Positions 9,201 to 18,548 of a stretch of DNA of 64,000 bases are shown piece after piece. The position numbers were made by a program, and so were the translations under genes. The stretch comes from Gordonia soli NBRC 108243 (lineage in GTDB: Bacteria; Actinomycetota; Actinomycetes; Mycobacteriales; Mycobacteriaceae). The DNA lies in the NCBI RefSeq assembly GCF_000334455.1, contig NZ_BANX01000034.1, positions 62,001-126,000 of the forward strand, given 5' to 3'. Below the pieces are notes generated by a model, which saw nothing but the letters and a program-made list of their open reading frames with translations, had not been told where the DNA came from and made no database searches. Position 1 is the first letter of the stretch. Each line of letters starts with the position of its first letter.

Positions 9201-9839
9201 GGAGTCGGCGGGGTAGAGGATCGGCATGTACAGGTCGGCGAGTGCCATCTCCGAGGCGCACGGGACCGTCGAGCTCTTCGCACCCGGGTCGTCGCCGACC
9301 AGCGCGACCGCGCCGCCGCGCGGATGTGTGCCGATGATGTTGGCGTGACGCAGGGCGTCGGTCGCACGGTCGAGGCCGGGGGCCTTGCCGTACCAGTAGC
9401 CGACCACGCCGTCGCGGGACTGCCCGTCGAGACCCGGGGCCAGGTCGGTCACCTGAGCCGCTACCTGCGAGCCCATCACCGAAGTCGCGCCGATCTCCTC
9501 GTTCAGTGCCGGACGGTGCACGATGTCGAGCGACTCGAGGTAGGTCTTCCGCCGGGCGATCTCGAGGTCGTAACCGGCGAGGGGGGAACCCTCGTAGCCG
9601 GAGATGAAGGAGGCGGTGCGCAGGTCGTTCCGGCGATCGAGGACTGCGCGGTCACGGACCATGCGCACCAGTGCCTGGATTCCGGTCAGATAGATGGTGC
9701 CGCTCTCCCGGGTGTACCGGTCGTCGAGCGAGAAACCCGCGCTCATGCGGGTGGTGGCGTCGTCGGGGGCTGAGCCGGCGCGCTGCTGCGTTCGTCGGTG
9801 ATGGTCGGCGCGGTACGCGCGATCGTCAGCGAGGGTCAT
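6258..9839 (-). CDS. indolepyruvate/2-oxoacid ferredoxin oxidoreductase, fused single-chain type
   Basis: A 1193-residue enzyme that decarboxylates a 2-oxoacid to an acyl-CoA and reduces ferredoxin. The first third is an IorA-like pyrimidine-binding region (SFISGYEGSPLAGYD, about 90 residues in). The thiamine-diphosphate region has CSGCPHNSS and then GGEGAQW near 510. A ferredoxin-like segment CEGCGDCGQKSNC with CNLDFSCLDGDCP lies near 665-700, and the gamma domain GIGGTGVVTVSQVL near 760. The start MTLADDRAYR (ATG at 9839) has AAGGTGA upstream. It diverges from the leucine-type operon. A role on a branched-chain or aromatic 2-oxoacid is inferred, not shown. Confidence 0.92.
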   Translation of the reverse strand: MTLADDRAYRADHHRRTQQRAGSAPDDATTRMSAGFSLDDRYTRESGTIYLTGIQALVRMVRDRAVLDRRNDLRTASFISGYEGSPLAGYDLEIARRKTYLESLDIVHRPALNEEIGATSVMGSQVAAQVTDLAPGLDGQSRDGVVGYWYGKAPGLDRATDALRHANIIGTHPRGGAVALVGDDPGAKSSTVPCASEMALADLYMPILYPADSQDILDLGIHAAMMSRVSGLWTSMKISAHVADGASTAVVDPDRIVPVHEPMGVSPHVPSGRLLGAHLMELEQNQLTIRMPRATEYARLNGLNRIVVSSPDDRIGIVAAGKTYLDLREALRLMGITDADLTRLGIRILKLGMVYPIEREILHRFIGDTASGGLEEVIVVEEKRDFIETMMRDILFRHPGAPRIVGKSNEDGSTLFSRFGELDVDAVTRGLAQRLARHHRVDAALAWLDTKARRRTRIELPLAVRTPYFCSGCPHNSSTHVAPDTLVGAGIGCHAMVLLMDERQVGDIAGVTQMGGEGAQWLGMAPFVSADHFVQNVGDGTFMHSASLALRAAVASGENITYKLLYNGTVAMTGGQDPVGAMDLGRLTALLSAEGVARIVVTSEDPARSRGMDLAAGVEVRPRDDLMAVQQELAAIPGVTVLIHDQHCAAEKRRKRKRGTESFPAQRVMINERICEGCGDCGQKSNCLSVHPVPTEFGRKTRIDQSSCNLDFSCLDGDCPSFVTVTPTTTRRRATAPDLDATELAHPSPSDRESFTVRVTGIGGTGVVTVSQVLATAAVLDGKAARTVDMTGLAQKGGAVVSDLKVTTGVVEQAAKVASDDCDLYLACDPLVATDPANLRVTAPERTTAVVSTTEIPTGAMVIDTSVRFPAAGAVHSAIDARVARAVYLDPGALSTELFGDEQYANMLMVGAAYQTGALPISGESIEHAIEMNGVAVARNLQAFRRGRQAVVAPHAVVDTVAALRPRPATTEPSSVALAAVGAVDGLDADVAALITRRFDELTSYADERYARAYLDLVERVHVSATAELTEAVARNLFKLMAYKDEYEVARLTADPDFAAEIAEEFGDDAKVAVRLHPPTLRAMGMRHKMSLGSWATPGLRGLAKMKRLRGTPLDPFGRNEVRRTERALIVEYREVVERLLSAIGDNGLEGQMSEAVAVAELPDMVRGYEDIKLANVAAYRAEVTRRMAALSV

Positions 9840-9960
9840 GGGGTCACCTTGGCCTTCGTATGTGCTGCCGGTGGCGCCGTTGGTAGGGCACCGCGGACAT
9901 CGGTTGTGGTCGCCCGGGGGTGGTGGGCGTACCCACAGAGTAGGAGATTTGGTGAGCCAC

Positions 9961-10046
9961 GTCACGTTGGACTGGGACAATCGGAGAGAACGTGACAGGG
10001 CGTCGCCTCGTCGCGTACTGTGCCATTTGAGTTAATCGCCACTAAC
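9961..10046. promoter_or_regulatory. divergent control region of the ferredoxin oxidoreductase gene and the carboxylase operon
   Basis: The gap 9840-10056 separates two divergent genes. GTCACGTT (9961-9968) and AACGTGAC (9989-9996) are perfect inverted copies 20 nt apart. GTTAATCGCCACTAAC (10031-10046) is an imperfect inverted repeat just before the AAAGG ribosome site of accD1. These are candidate regulator sites. No adjacent gene encodes a regulator. Confidence 0.35.
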
Positions 10047-10056
10047 TGAAAGGTCG

Positions 10057-11673
10057 ATGGTGACGAGCACACCGACGTCGGTCGCGGTCGCCGACCCCGC
10101 TTCTCCTCCGGGCGGGTTCCGCGAAGCCCACCTCCGCAATGTCGCTACCCTGCGTGAGCGCCTCGCCGCGGTGGCGCAGGGCGGTGGTCAGAAGGCGAGG
10201 GACCGGCACCTGTCGCGCGGGAAACTGCTACCGCGGGATCGTGTCGACGGTCTGCTCGACGTCGGGTCACCGTTCGTCGAGGTCGCCCCGCTCGCGGCCT
10301 GGGAGATGTACGAGGGGCGCGCTCCCGCCGCCGGGGTCATCGCCGGTATCGGGCGGGTGGCCGGACGCGAGTGCATGGTCGTGGCCAACGATGCGACCGT
10401 GTCGGGCGGCACGTACTACCCGATCACGGTCAAGAAGCACCTGCGAGCCCAGGAGATCGCGGCGGCCAACCGCCTGCCGTGCATCTATCTGGTCGACTCC
10501 GGCGGCGCCATGTTGCTGCAGCAGGACGAGGTCTTCCCCGACCGTGACCACTTCGGTCGGATCTTCTTCAACCAGGCGAACATGAGTGCCGCCGGAATCC
10601 CGCAGATCTCCGCGGTGCTCGGCTCGTCGACGGCCGGCGGCGCCTACGTGCCCGCGATGAGCGACGAGACCGTGATCGTCCGCAACCAGGGCACCATCTT
10701 CCTGGCCGGCCCCCCGCTGGTGAAGGCTGCGACCGGTGAGGACGTCACGGCCGAAGAACTCGGCGGCGGCAGCATGCATTCATCGGTGTCCGGTGTCACC
10801 GACCATCTCGTCGACAACGACGAGCAGGCGCTGGCCAAGGTTCGCGAGATCGTCGCGACGCTGGGGCCGCGGGAACCAGCCCAGTGGGAGACGGTCGCCA
10901 CGCGACCTGCGGCCCGGCCGCAGACCGACATCTACGACCTGGTCCCCACGGACTCCCGCACCCCCTACGACGTGCGTCGGGTCATCGAGACCGTCGTCGA
11001 CGCAGGTGAGTACACCGAGTTCAAGGAGAACTACGGCACCACCCTGGTGACCGCGTTCGCGCACGTCCACGGCCACCCGGTCGGCATCGTGGCCAACAAC
11101 GGTGTGCTGTTCAGTGAATCCGCTCTCAAGGGAGCGCATTTCATCGAACTCTGTGACCAGCGTCGGATTCCGCTGGTGTTCCTGCAGAACATCACCGGCT
11201 TCATGGTCGGCCGCAGTTACGAAGAGGGCGGTATTGCGAAGAACGGGGCCAAGATGGTCAACGCCGTCGCCTGCGCCCGCGTGCCCAAGCTGACGGTCAT
11301 GATCGGTGGCTCGTTCGGCGCGGGCAACTACTCGATGTGTGGGCGTGCCTACTCCCCACGATTCCTCTGGAGCTGGCCGAATGCCCGCATCTCGGTGATG
11401 GGCGGACCGCAGGCCGCCGACACCCTCGCGACCGTGCGGCGCAACCAGATCGAGCGATCCGGTGACGAGTGGTCGGTCGAGGATGAAGAGGGATTCAAAG
11501 CCCCGATCCGTGACCAGTTCGACCGACAGTCCGACGCCTACTACTCGACGGCACGGCTGTGGGACGACGGCATCATCGATCCCGCCGACACCCGCACCGT
11601 GCTGGGGCTGGCCCTCCAAGCCTGCCGTCACGCACCGCTCGCCGATGCCGGCTACGGCGTCTTCCGGATGTGA
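10057..11673 (+). CDS. accD1: acyl-CoA carboxylase beta (carboxyltransferase) subunit, AccD1-like
   Basis: A 538-residue carboxyltransferase. It transfers carboxyl from biotin to an acyl-CoA, here most likely 3-methylcrotonyl-CoA. The sequence has N- and C-terminal crotonase-like halves, with [25 protein letters not shown] and the glycine-rich [16 protein letters not shown] and GPQAADTL motifs typical of methylcrotonyl/geranyl-CoA carboxylase beta chains. AAAGG precedes ATG 10057. It opens a tightly packed six-gene operon (gaps of 6 bp or less, or overlaps, apart from about 50 bp before the lyase), matching M. tuberculosis accD1-accA1-fadE19-Rv2499c-Rv2498c, assigned to leucine catabolism. 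Confidence 0.93.
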   Translation: MVTSTPTSVAVADPASPPGGFREAHLRNVATLRERLAAVAQGGGQKARDRHLSRGKLLPRDRVDGLLDVGSPFVEVAPLAAWEMYEGRAPAAGVIAGIGRVAGRECMVVANDATVSGGTYYPITVKKHLRAQEIAAANRLPCIYLVDSGGAMLLQQDEVFPDRDHFGRIFFNQANMSAAGIPQISAVLGSSTAGGAYVPAMSDETVIVRNQGTIFLAGPPLVKAATGEDVTAEELGGGSMHSSVSGVTDHLVDNDEQALAKVREIVATLGPREPAQWETVATRPAARPQTDIYDLVPTDSRTPYDVRRVIETVVDAGEYTEFKENYGTTLVTAFAHVHGHPVGIVANNGVLFSESALKGAHFIELCDQRRIPLVFLQNITGFMVGRSYEEGGIAKNGAKMVNAVACARVPKLTVMIGGSFGAGNYSMCGRAYSPRFLWSWPNARISVMGGPQAADTLATVRRNQIERSGDEWSVEDEEGFKAPIRDQFDRQSDAYYSTARLWDDGIIDPADTRTVLGLALQACRHAPLADAGYGVFRM

Positions 11674-11679
11674 GATGAG

Positions 11680-13779
11680 ATGACCGACAACAGAACGCGA
11701 GAGTCCCGCACGCGCATCATCCGCAGTGTCCTGGTAGCCAACCGGGGAGAGATCGCCGTACGAGTGATCACCACCCTGCGGCGGATGGGCATCCGCAGCA
11801 TCGCCGTGTACTCCGATGCCGACCGCGACGCGCGCCACGTGCGTGCGGCAGATGTCGCCGTACGCATCGGGCCGGCCGCCGCGACACTCAGCTACCTCGA
11901 CATCGCCGCGGTGGTCGACGCGGCCCGCCGTACCGGTGCCGATGCAGTTCATCCCGGCTACGGATTCCTCTCCGAGAACCAGAAGTTCGCCGCCGCTCTC
12001 GCCGAAGCGGGCATCGTGTTCATCGGTCCGCCCGCATCGGCCATCGCCACGATGGGTGACAAGATCACCGCGCGAGCCGCCGTCGGCGAGCGGGACGTCC
12101 CGGTGGTACCCGGTCTCTCCCGGCCAGGACTGACCGACACCGACCTCGTCGCTGCCGCACCCGAGATCGGGTTCCCGGTGCTGATCAAGCCGAGTGCGGG
12201 TGGTGGCGGCAAGGGCATGCACCGCGTCGCCGACCCCGCCGACCTCGCGGCCGCCCTCCAGCGGGCCCGACGCGAGGCGGCCTCGGCCTTCGGCGACGAC
12301 ACGCTGTTCCTCGAGCACTTCGTCGACACCCCCCGGCACATCGAGGTCCAGGTCCTCGCGGACGAGCACGGCAACGTCATCCATCTGGGTGAGCGTGAGT
12401 GCTCACTCCAGCGTCGACACCAGAAGGTGATCGAAGAGGCCCCGTCTGCGCTGCTGGACCCGGAGACCCGACATCGGATCGGTACCGCCGCGTGCGACGC
12501 GGCCCGAAGTGTCGGCTACACCGGCGCCGGGACCGTCGAGTTCATCGTCTCGGCGCATCGTCCGGACGAGTTCTTCTTCATGGAGATGAACACCCGACTG
12601 CAGGTCGAGCATCCGGTCACCGAACTCGTCACCGGAGTCGACCTGGTGGAGCAACAGATCCGGGTGGCCAGGGGTGAGGTGCTCGGTATCGCGCAGACGG
12701 ACGTCACGATGACCGGGCACGCCGTCGAGGCGCGGGTCTACGCCGAGGATCCGGCCAACGGCTTCCTACCCACCGGCGGGACCATCGTCGCGCTGGCCGA
12801 GCCCGCTGAAGGACGCGGCGGTGTCCGGGTCGACTCGGCCATGCTCGACGGTCTCGTGGTCGGTTCCGACTACGACCCGATGCTCGCCAAGGTGATCGCC
12901 CATGGCGCCGACCGCGCGGAGGCGATCGATCGGCTCGACCGTGCACTCGCCGACACCCGTGTCCTCGGCGTCACCACCAACATCGACTTCTGTCGATTCG
13001 TGCTCGCCCGACCCGAGGTCACGGACGCGGACCTCGACACCGAACTGCTCGACCGCCTGGTTGTCGACTATGTTGCACCGCAGCCGGTTCCGGCCGCCTA
13101 TGCGCTGGCGGCGCTGCTCCGTCTGGAACCGGCTGACGATCTCTGGGGGTCGGCCGTGGGATGGCGGGTGGGGGACCGCGCGCCGATCGTCACCCGGCTG
13201 GCGCACCCGGACGGCCACGTCGCCGTGTCGGCGGTCGTGCAACCCGGGACGGATGGGACCGTTGATGCCCGGGCCGAGGTGACCGCCGACGTCACCGTCA
13301 CCCGGGACGGCGCCGACGCCGACACCGGGCAGCGGGAATGGCGGGCCGTGGTCGCCCTCCGGCGCGACGACGCGACCTCCGCATCGGTGACGTCGGTCGT
13401 CGACGGTGTCGGTGAGCACTGGACCGCTGCTCGCAGCGACGGGCGCTGGTGGATCGCCGGGCCGCAGGGCACCTGGGTCTTCGAGCAGGCGCACGCGCTC
13501 GTCGAGGGAGCCGAGGACGAACACGCGGGCGACATCGTCAGCCCGATGCCCGGCACGGTTGTCGCGGTGTCGGCCGCCTCCGGCGATCCGCTGACCGCGG
13601 GGACCGCGGTGGTGGTCGTGGAGGCGATGAAGATGGAACACGCCCTGACCGCACCGTTCGACGGCACCGCAGAGGTGCAGGTCGCGGTCGGGGACAAGGT
13701 CGGGGCCGGGCAGGTCCTGGCACACATCCGGCCGGCCGAGGAGTCCGGCACCACCGGCGCAGCTGAAGGGGATCGATGA
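11680..13779 (+). CDS. accA1: acyl-CoA carboxylase alpha subunit (biotin carboxylase and biotin carrier), AccA1-like
   Basis: A 699-residue biotin-dependent enzyme. The N-terminal biotin carboxylase begins [13 protein letters not shown], with the ATP-grasp loop GGGGKGM near 173-179 and the catalytic region [14 protein letters not shown]. The C-terminal biotinyl domain has EAMKMEH with the biotinylated Lys near 650. Together with the beta subunit it forms an acyl-CoA carboxylase, probably methylcrotonyl-CoA carboxylase. The ATG is 6 bp after the accD1 stop, and the stop overlaps the next start. The length fits the family. Confidence 0.94.
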   Translation: MTDNRTRESRTRIIRSVLVANRGEIAVRVITTLRRMGIRSIAVYSDADRDARHVRAADVAVRIGPAAATLSYLDIAAVVDAARRTGADAVHPGYGFLSENQKFAAALAEAGIVFIGPPASAIATMGDKITARAAVGERDVPVVPGLSRPGLTDTDLVAAAPEIGFPVLIKPSAGGGGKGMHRVADPADLAAALQRARREAASAFGDDTLFLEHFVDTPRHIEVQVLADEHGNVIHLGERECSLQRRHQKVIEEAPSALLDPETRHRIGTAACDAARSVGYTGAGTVEFIVSAHRPDEFFFMEMNTRLQVEHPVTELVTGVDLVEQQIRVARGEVLGIAQTDVTMTGHAVEARVYAEDPANGFLPTGGTIVALAEPAEGRGGVRVDSAMLDGLVVGSDYDPMLAKVIAHGADRAEAIDRLDRALADTRVLGVTTNIDFCRFVLARPEVTDADLDTELLDRLVVDYVAPQPVPAAYALAALLRLEPADDLWGSAVGWRVGDRAPIVTRLAHPDGHVAVSAVVQPGTDGTVDARAEVTADVTVTRDGADADTGQREWRAVVALRRDDATSASVTSVVDGVGEHWTAARSDGRWWIAGPQGTWVFEQAHALVEGAEDEHAGDIVSPMPGTVVAVSAASGDPLTAGTAVVVVEAMKMEHALTAPFDGTAEVQVAVGDKVGAGQVLAHIRPAEESGTTGAAEGDR

Positions 13780-14924
13780 TGGAGCTGACCCAGGAGTACA
13801 CCGACCTGGTGCACACGGTGCGCGACTTCGCGCAGACCGTCGTCGCCCCGGTGTCGGCGAAACACGATGCCGAGCACAGCTTTCCGTACGAGGTCGTCTC
13901 CCAGATGGGAAAGATGGGCTTGTTCGGTCTGCCGTTTCCCGAGGAGTACGGGGGGATGGGCGGCGACTACTTCGCCCTCGCCCTGGCACTCGAGGAACTG
14001 GGCAAGGTCGACCAGTCGGTCGCCATCACCCTGGAGGCGGGTGTGGGTCTCGGTGCGATGCCGATCTTCCGTTTCGGGACCGAGGAGCAGAAGCAGCGCT
14101 GGTTGCCCGATCTGGTGTCGGGTTCGGCGCTGGCCGGATTCGGTCTGACCGAGCCCGGCGCGGGCTCGGACGCGGGGGCGACCGCAACCACTGCGCGGGA
14201 GGACGGCGAGGACTGGGTGATCAACGGCGCCAAGCAGTTCATCACCAATTCCGGCACCGACATCACCTCCCTGGTCACGGTGACCGCTGTCACCGGCGCG
14301 GCGGACGGCGGGCGTAAGGAGATCTCCACCATCGTGGTGCCCTCCGGCGCCCCCGGATTCGTCGCGGAACCGCCGTACAACAAGGTCGGGTGGAACGCCT
14401 CGGACACACACCCCTTGAGCTTCACCGACGTGCGCGTACCGCGGGAGAACCTGCTCGGCGAGCGTGGACGCGGATACGCCAACTTCCTGTCGATCCTCGA
14501 CGAGGGCCGGATAGCGATCGCGGCCCTGGCGACCGGGGTCGCGCAGGGCTGCGTCGACGAGAGTGTGAAGTACGCGCGGGAGCGGCAGTCGTTCGGGCGC
14601 GCGATCGGCGAGTACCAATCGATCTCCTTCGCCATCGCCCGTATGGAGGCCCGCGCGCACACCGCGCGGACCGCCTATTACGACGCCGCGGCGAAGATGT
14701 TGGCGGGTAAGCCGTTCAAGAAGGAGGCCGCCATCGCGAAGATGGTCTCCAGCGAGGCGGCGATGGACAACGCTCGGATGGCGACCCAGATCCACGGCGG
14801 CTACGGGTTCATGAACGAGTATCCGGTCGCGCGGCACTACCGCGACTCCAAGATCCTGGAGATCGGCGAGGGCACCACCGAGGTGCAGCTCATGCTCATC
14901 GCGCGGGAACTGGGTTTCCGGTGA
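13776..14924 (+). CDS. acyl-CoA dehydrogenase, FadE19/isovaleryl-CoA dehydrogenase-like
   Basis: A 382-residue FAD enzyme that introduces the alpha,beta double bond into a short acyl-CoA. It has the substrate/FAD signature [16 protein letters not shown], the [13 protein letters not shown] motif and IGEGTTEVQ, with Glu near 365 preceding the FAD-contacting GTTE. The ATG overlaps the accA1 stop codon (ATGATGG), so translation is coupled. Its place in an accA1/accD1 operon suggests isovaleryl-CoA as substrate, giving the 3-methylcrotonyl-CoA used by the carboxylase. Confidence 0.93.
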   Translation: MMELTQEYTDLVHTVRDFAQTVVAPVSAKHDAEHSFPYEVVSQMGKMGLFGLPFPEEYGGMGGDYFALALALEELGKVDQSVAITLEAGVGLGAMPIFRFGTEEQKQRWLPDLVSGSALAGFGLTEPGAGSDAGATATTAREDGEDWVINGAKQFITNSGTDITSLVTVTAVTGAADGGRKEISTIVVPSGAPGFVAEPPYNKVGWNASDTHPLSFTDVRVPRENLLGERGRGYANFLSILDEGRIAIAALATGVAQGCVDESVKYARERQSFGRAIGEYQSISFAIARMEARAHTARTAYYDAAAKMLAGKPFKKEAAIAKMVSSEAAMDNARMATQIHGGYGFMNEYPVARHYRDSKILEIGEGTTEVQLMLIARELGFR

Positions 14925-15421
14925 GTCCGGCCGACGCGGGGGCGGGCGAGTCCCGTCGAGTCGTGCAGCGCGGCCTCTTCTTCGAGGAGTTCGAGACGGG
15001 AACGGTGTACGACCATCGCCCGGGGCGGACCGTCACCGAAGCCGACAACGTGCTGTTCACGACGCTGACGATGAACACCCAGGCCCTGCATCTCGATGCG
15101 GCGTGGTCGGCCGAGCAGCCCGGGTTCGGTGGTCAGCGACTGATCAATTCGATGTTCACACTCTCGACCATCGTCGGGTTGTCGGTGTCGCAGCTGACCC
15201 AGGGCACACTCGTGGCCAACCTCGGCTTCAGTGAGGTGGCCTTTCCCGCACCGCTGTTCGCCGGCGACACGCTCTACGCGGAGACCGAGTGCACCGGCAA
15301 GCGCGAATCTCGGTCCCGGCCGGGAGAAGGAGTGGTCAACCTGCTGCACATCGGCCGGAACCAGCACGGTGAGGTGGTCGCGCGCGCCGCCAGGGCGACC
15401 CTGGTGAAGAAAACCCCCTGA
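14921..15421 (+). CDS. MaoC-family hydratase
   Basis: A 166-residue hot-dog-fold protein like M. tuberculosis Rv2499c. The region EADNVLFTTLTMNTQALHLD carries the Asp and His spacing of the MaoC hydratase motif, followed by the hot-dog segment FPAPLFAGDTLYAETE. The GTG start overlaps the dehydrogenase stop (GTGA). In the operon it could hydrate the carboxylation product (3-methylglutaconyl-CoA) or a related branched enoyl-CoA. That role is inferred from context. Confidence 0.88.
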   Translation: MSPADAGAGESRRVVQRGLFFEEFETGTVYDHRPGRTVTEADNVLFTTLTMNTQALHLDAAWSAEQPGFGGQRLINSMFTLSTIVGLSVSQLTQGTLVANLGFSEVAFPAPLFAGDTLYAETECTGKRESRSRPGEGVVNLLHIGRNQHGEVVARAARATLVKKTP

Positions 15422-15474
15422 TCGCGGAGAAAGATCTGATGGGATCGATGGAACCGAGAAGGGAGTCTTCCCCC

Positions 15475-16341
15475 ATGACGCTGGCCAATGCCTGGATTCC
15501 ACCGGGGCCCGCGATGCTCTTCTGCCCCGCCGACCGGCCGGAGCGCTACCAGAAGGCGGCCGACCGTGCCGACGTGGTGATCCTGGACCTCGAGGACGCG
15601 GTGGCACCCGACAACCGGATCGCCGCGCGCGAGGCACTCGTGGCCAACCCCCTCGATCCGAGTCGCACCATCGTCCGGATCAACCCGGCCGGCACCGGCG
15701 ACTACCGGCGCGACCTGACGGCCCTCGCCGAGACGAACTACCGGGTGGTGCTCCAGGCCAAGGCCGAGTCGGGCCAGTCGGTCATCGACACCGGTCTGCA
15801 GACCATCGCGCTCGTCGAGACCCCGCTCGGTGCCGTCCGCGTCAACGAGATCGCCGAGGCCGTCAACTGCATCGGACTGATGTGGGGTGCAGAGGATCTC
15901 GTCGCCGGGCTCGGCGGCAAGTCGAGCCGGTTCGGGCCGGGAGAGTACCGCGAGGGCAGCTACCGCGACGTCGCCCGTCACGTCCGCGCCGTGGTCCGAC
16001 TGGCTGCTGCGGCGTATCAGAAGTTCGCCATCGACGCGGTACACCTCGATTACCGCGATCACGACGGTCTCGCGCAGGAGGTGCGCGACGCCGTGGCCAT
16101 CGGCTACCTGGCCACCGCCTGCATCCACCCGTCCCAGGTCGAGACCATCCGACTCGGCTATCGGCCGTCGGATGACGAGATCGACTGGGCGCGGCGCGTT
16201 CTGGACGGCGCCGCGGAGAACCCGGGCGTGTTCAGCATCGACAACCAGATGATCGACGGTCCCGTCCTGCGACAGGCCGAGGCCGTCCTCGCACGAGCCG
16301 TGGCCGGAGACGCGGTCGGCCTGGAGGGCTCTTCGTCATGA
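15475..16341 (+). CDS. CitE-like beta-hydroxyacyl-CoA lyase
   Basis: A 288-residue HpcH/HpaI/CitE-family lyase: LFCPADRPERYQKAA, then VVILDLEDAVAPDNR (metal- and CoA-site region), MWGAEDLVAGLGG and CIHPSQVETI. It resembles M. tuberculosis Rv2498c, a stereospecific hydroxyacyl-CoA lyase. In this operon it is expected to cleave 3-hydroxy-3-methylglutaryl-CoA (or a relative) to acetyl-CoA plus acetoacetate or another oxo product, so it may stand in for a classical HMG-CoA lyase. GGGAG lies 9 nt before ATG 15475. An alternative ATG at 15439 with GGAG would add 12 residues. Confidence 0.9.
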   Translation: MTLANAWIPPGPAMLFCPADRPERYQKAADRADVVILDLEDAVAPDNRIAAREALVANPLDPSRTIVRINPAGTGDYRRDLTALAETNYRVVLQAKAESGQSVIDTGLQTIALVETPLGAVRVNEIAEAVNCIGLMWGAEDLVAGLGGKSSRFGPGEYREGSYRDVARHVRAVVRLAAAAYQKFAIDAVHLDYRDHDGLAQEVRDAVAIGYLATACIHPSQVETIRLGYRPSDDEIDWARRVLDGAAENPGVFSIDNQMIDGPVLRQAEAVLARAVAGDAVGLEGSSS

Positions 16342-18353
16342 GCGCCGTCGGCGGCCCGACGGCCGAGGGCGACACGCACACGCAGCTCGGTGACTTCGCG
16401 GCACGGGTCGCCGCCCGACCGGAAGTCGGTGCGATCGGGGGCTACGCCGACCTGTGGCAATGGTCGGTGGACCATCCGGCAGCGTTCTGGCGTGCGGTGT
16501 GGGAGCACTACCGTATCGGCGAGCGAGCGGTCGGCGACGTCGGCTCGGCAGACACGGATGTGCTCACCGACGCCGCCATGCCCGGCGCCCGATGGTTCCC
16601 CGGCGTCCGGCTCAACTATGTCGATCAGGTGCTGGCCCAAGCAGTCGGCCGCACCGACGCGGCCGTCGTCGGCATCGACGAGGACGGCACCCGCATGACC
16701 GTCTCGTGGGCCGAGCTGCCCGGTCAGATCGCCTCGCTGGCCGGAACTCTCGCCGATCTGGGAGTCGGTGAGGGAGATGTCGTCGCGGCGTATCTGCCCG
16801 ACATCCCGGAAGCGGTTGTCGCCTTTCTGGCCACCGCCACCCTCGGCGCGATCTGGTCCGGCTGCGGCCAGGACTACGCGCCTGCGGGCGCCGCCGGCCG
16901 ACTCGCCCAACTGGCGCCGACCGTCCTGTTCACCGCCGACGGATACCGCTACAACGGCAAGTCGATCGACAAGTCGGCCGACAGCGCCGAACTCGCCTCG
17001 CTGCTGCCCGGGCTGGCTGCCCGGATCGTGGTCGGGAACCCGGCTTCCGAGTCTGCCGCCGTCCCCGGCCAGGTGTCCGACGGTCCACGCGTCATCTCTT
17101 ACGGCGATGCCCTGTCCTCGCCGTCGACGCAGCCCATACCAGTCCCGGTGGCCTTCGAGCACCCGCTCTGGGTGCTCTTCAGTTCCGGCACCACGGGTCG
17201 CCCGAAGGGCATCGTGCACGGACACGGCGGTGTCCTGCTGGAACATCTCAAGGCAGCCGGACTCCACAGCGACCTCGGCCCCGACGACGTCTTCTTCTGG
17301 CAGACCGCGCTGAGCTGGATGATGTGGAACTACCAGGTGGCCGGACTTCTCTGCGGTTCGCGCATCGTCTGTTACAGCGGGTCGCCGCTGTACCCCGACG
17401 CCGATCGCCTCTGGCAGATCGTCGAGTCCGAGGGTGTCACCTACTTCGGCACGAGTCCCGGACAACTCCAGGCGTCGCGCAAGGCCGGGCTGCACCCCGG
17501 CCGAGATCACGACCTGTCGGCGCTGCGCACACTCGGGAGCACCGGCTCGACGCTGGCCGCCGACCTGTTCACCTGGGTCGACGACAACGTGTCGGCGGAC
17601 TTGCCCATCTCGTCGATCAGCGGCGGCACCGACGTCGTCACCGCGTTCGCCGGCGGCTCGGTCGGCGAGCCGGTGGTGTCCGGTGAGCTGACCGTGCGAT
17701 ATCTGGGCGTCGCGCTGGAGAGTTGGGGTCCTGATCGCACGCCGCTGGTCGGCGAGCTCGGAGAGATGGTCATCACCACACCGATGCCGTCGATGCCGGT
17801 GTCGTTCTGGGACGATCCCGACGGTGCCCGCTACCGGTCCGCGTACTTCGAGCACGTGTGGGAGACACCTCCGCCGACGCCGGTGTGGCGTCACGGCGAC
17901 TGGGTCACGGTCACCGATCGCGGCTCGCTGGTCATCCACGGTCGCAGCGACGCAACGCTCAACCGGCACGGCATCCGTATGGGGTCGGCCGACATCTACG
18001 AGGTGGTCGAGACCGTCGACGAGGTCGCCGAGGCATTCGTGGTCGGTGTCGACGGTCCGGACGGTGCGTATTGGATGCCGCTTTTCGTCACGCTGATCCC
18101 GGGGGCAACCCTCGACGACGAGCTCATCGCCCGTATCGCGACCACCGTTCGCACCCGACTGTCGCCACGGCACGTCCCGGACGAGGTGATCGAGGCACCC
18201 GGGATTCCACACACCCGGACCGGCAAGAAGTTGGAGGTGCCGGTCACCGCAGTGCTGGCCGGTCGCACCGAGGTGAACGTGGACCCGCGTGCGATCGACG
18301 ACCCGTCGCTCATCGACTGGTTCGCAGCTCGGGGGGCCGAGCACCGCTGGTGA
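16338..18353 (+). CDS. acetoacetyl-CoA synthetase (acetoacetate-CoA ligase)
   Basis: A 671-residue ANL-superfamily ligase that activates acetoacetate with ATP and CoA. The AMP-binding P-loop is FSSGTTGRPKGIVHGHGG, and the adenylation core includes GTSPGQLQASRKAG, SISGGTDVV and YEVVETVDEV. The WFPGVRLNYVDQVLAQ N-terminal region is characteristic of acetoacetyl-CoA and acetyl-CoA synthetases. It overlaps the lyase stop by 4 bp (ATGA), so it is the last gene of the operon. It would recycle the acetoacetate released by the lyase, closing the leucine route to acetyl-CoA. Confidence 0.92.
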   Translation: MSAVGGPTAEGDTHTQLGDFAARVAARPEVGAIGGYADLWQWSVDHPAAFWRAVWEHYRIGERAVGDVGSADTDVLTDAAMPGARWFPGVRLNYVDQVLAQAVGRTDAAVVGIDEDGTRMTVSWAELPGQIASLAGTLADLGVGEGDVVAAYLPDIPEAVVAFLATATLGAIWSGCGQDYAPAGAAGRLAQLAPTVLFTADGYRYNGKSIDKSADSAELASLLPGLAARIVVGNPASESAAVPGQVSDGPRVISYGDALSSPSTQPIPVPVAFEHPLWVLFSSGTTGRPKGIVHGHGGVLLEHLKAAGLHSDLGPDDVFFWQTALSWMMWNYQVAGLLCGSRIVCYSGSPLYPDADRLWQIVESEGVTYFGTSPGQLQASRKAGLHPGRDHDLSALRTLGSTGSTLAADLFTWVDDNVSADLPISSISGGTDVVTAFAGGSVGEPVVSGELTVRYLGVALESWGPDRTPLVGELGEMVITTPMPSMPVSFWDDPDGARYRSAYFEHVWETPPPTPVWRHGDWVTVTDRGSLVIHGRSDATLNRHGIRMGSADIYEVVETVDEVAEAFVVGVDGPDGAYWMPLFVTLIPGATLDDELIARIATTVRTRLSPRHVPDEVIEAPGIPHTRTGKKLEVPVTAVLAGRTEVNVDPRAIDDPSLIDWFAARGAEHRW

Positions 18354-18400
18354 CCCGGTGACCCGTGATGGTCGTCCGATCGACCGACATCCGTCCACAA

Positions 18401-18443
18401 GGTCCGAGCTGACGGACCTCGACCAGATCGGGACGTGTACTAG
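18401..18443 (+). promoter_or_regulatory. candidate promoter/operator of the 34-kDa-antigen-like gene
   Basis: The 195-bp gap after the synthetase gene holds GGTCCGAGCTGACGGACC (18401-18418), a perfect 6-6-6 inverted repeat. A -10-like TACTAG follows at 18438-18443, about 105 bp before the gene. The repeat may be a small terminator for the upstream operon instead. Confidence 0.35.
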
Positions 18444-18548
18444 CGTGGGGGCGAGTCCCGTGCGAGCACCCACGGGGGAACGGTCCGACGCGCGCCCAGC
18501 GTGCAGCGGACGGGCCGAACGGAGTGCCGATCTGATCAGGAGATGGGA

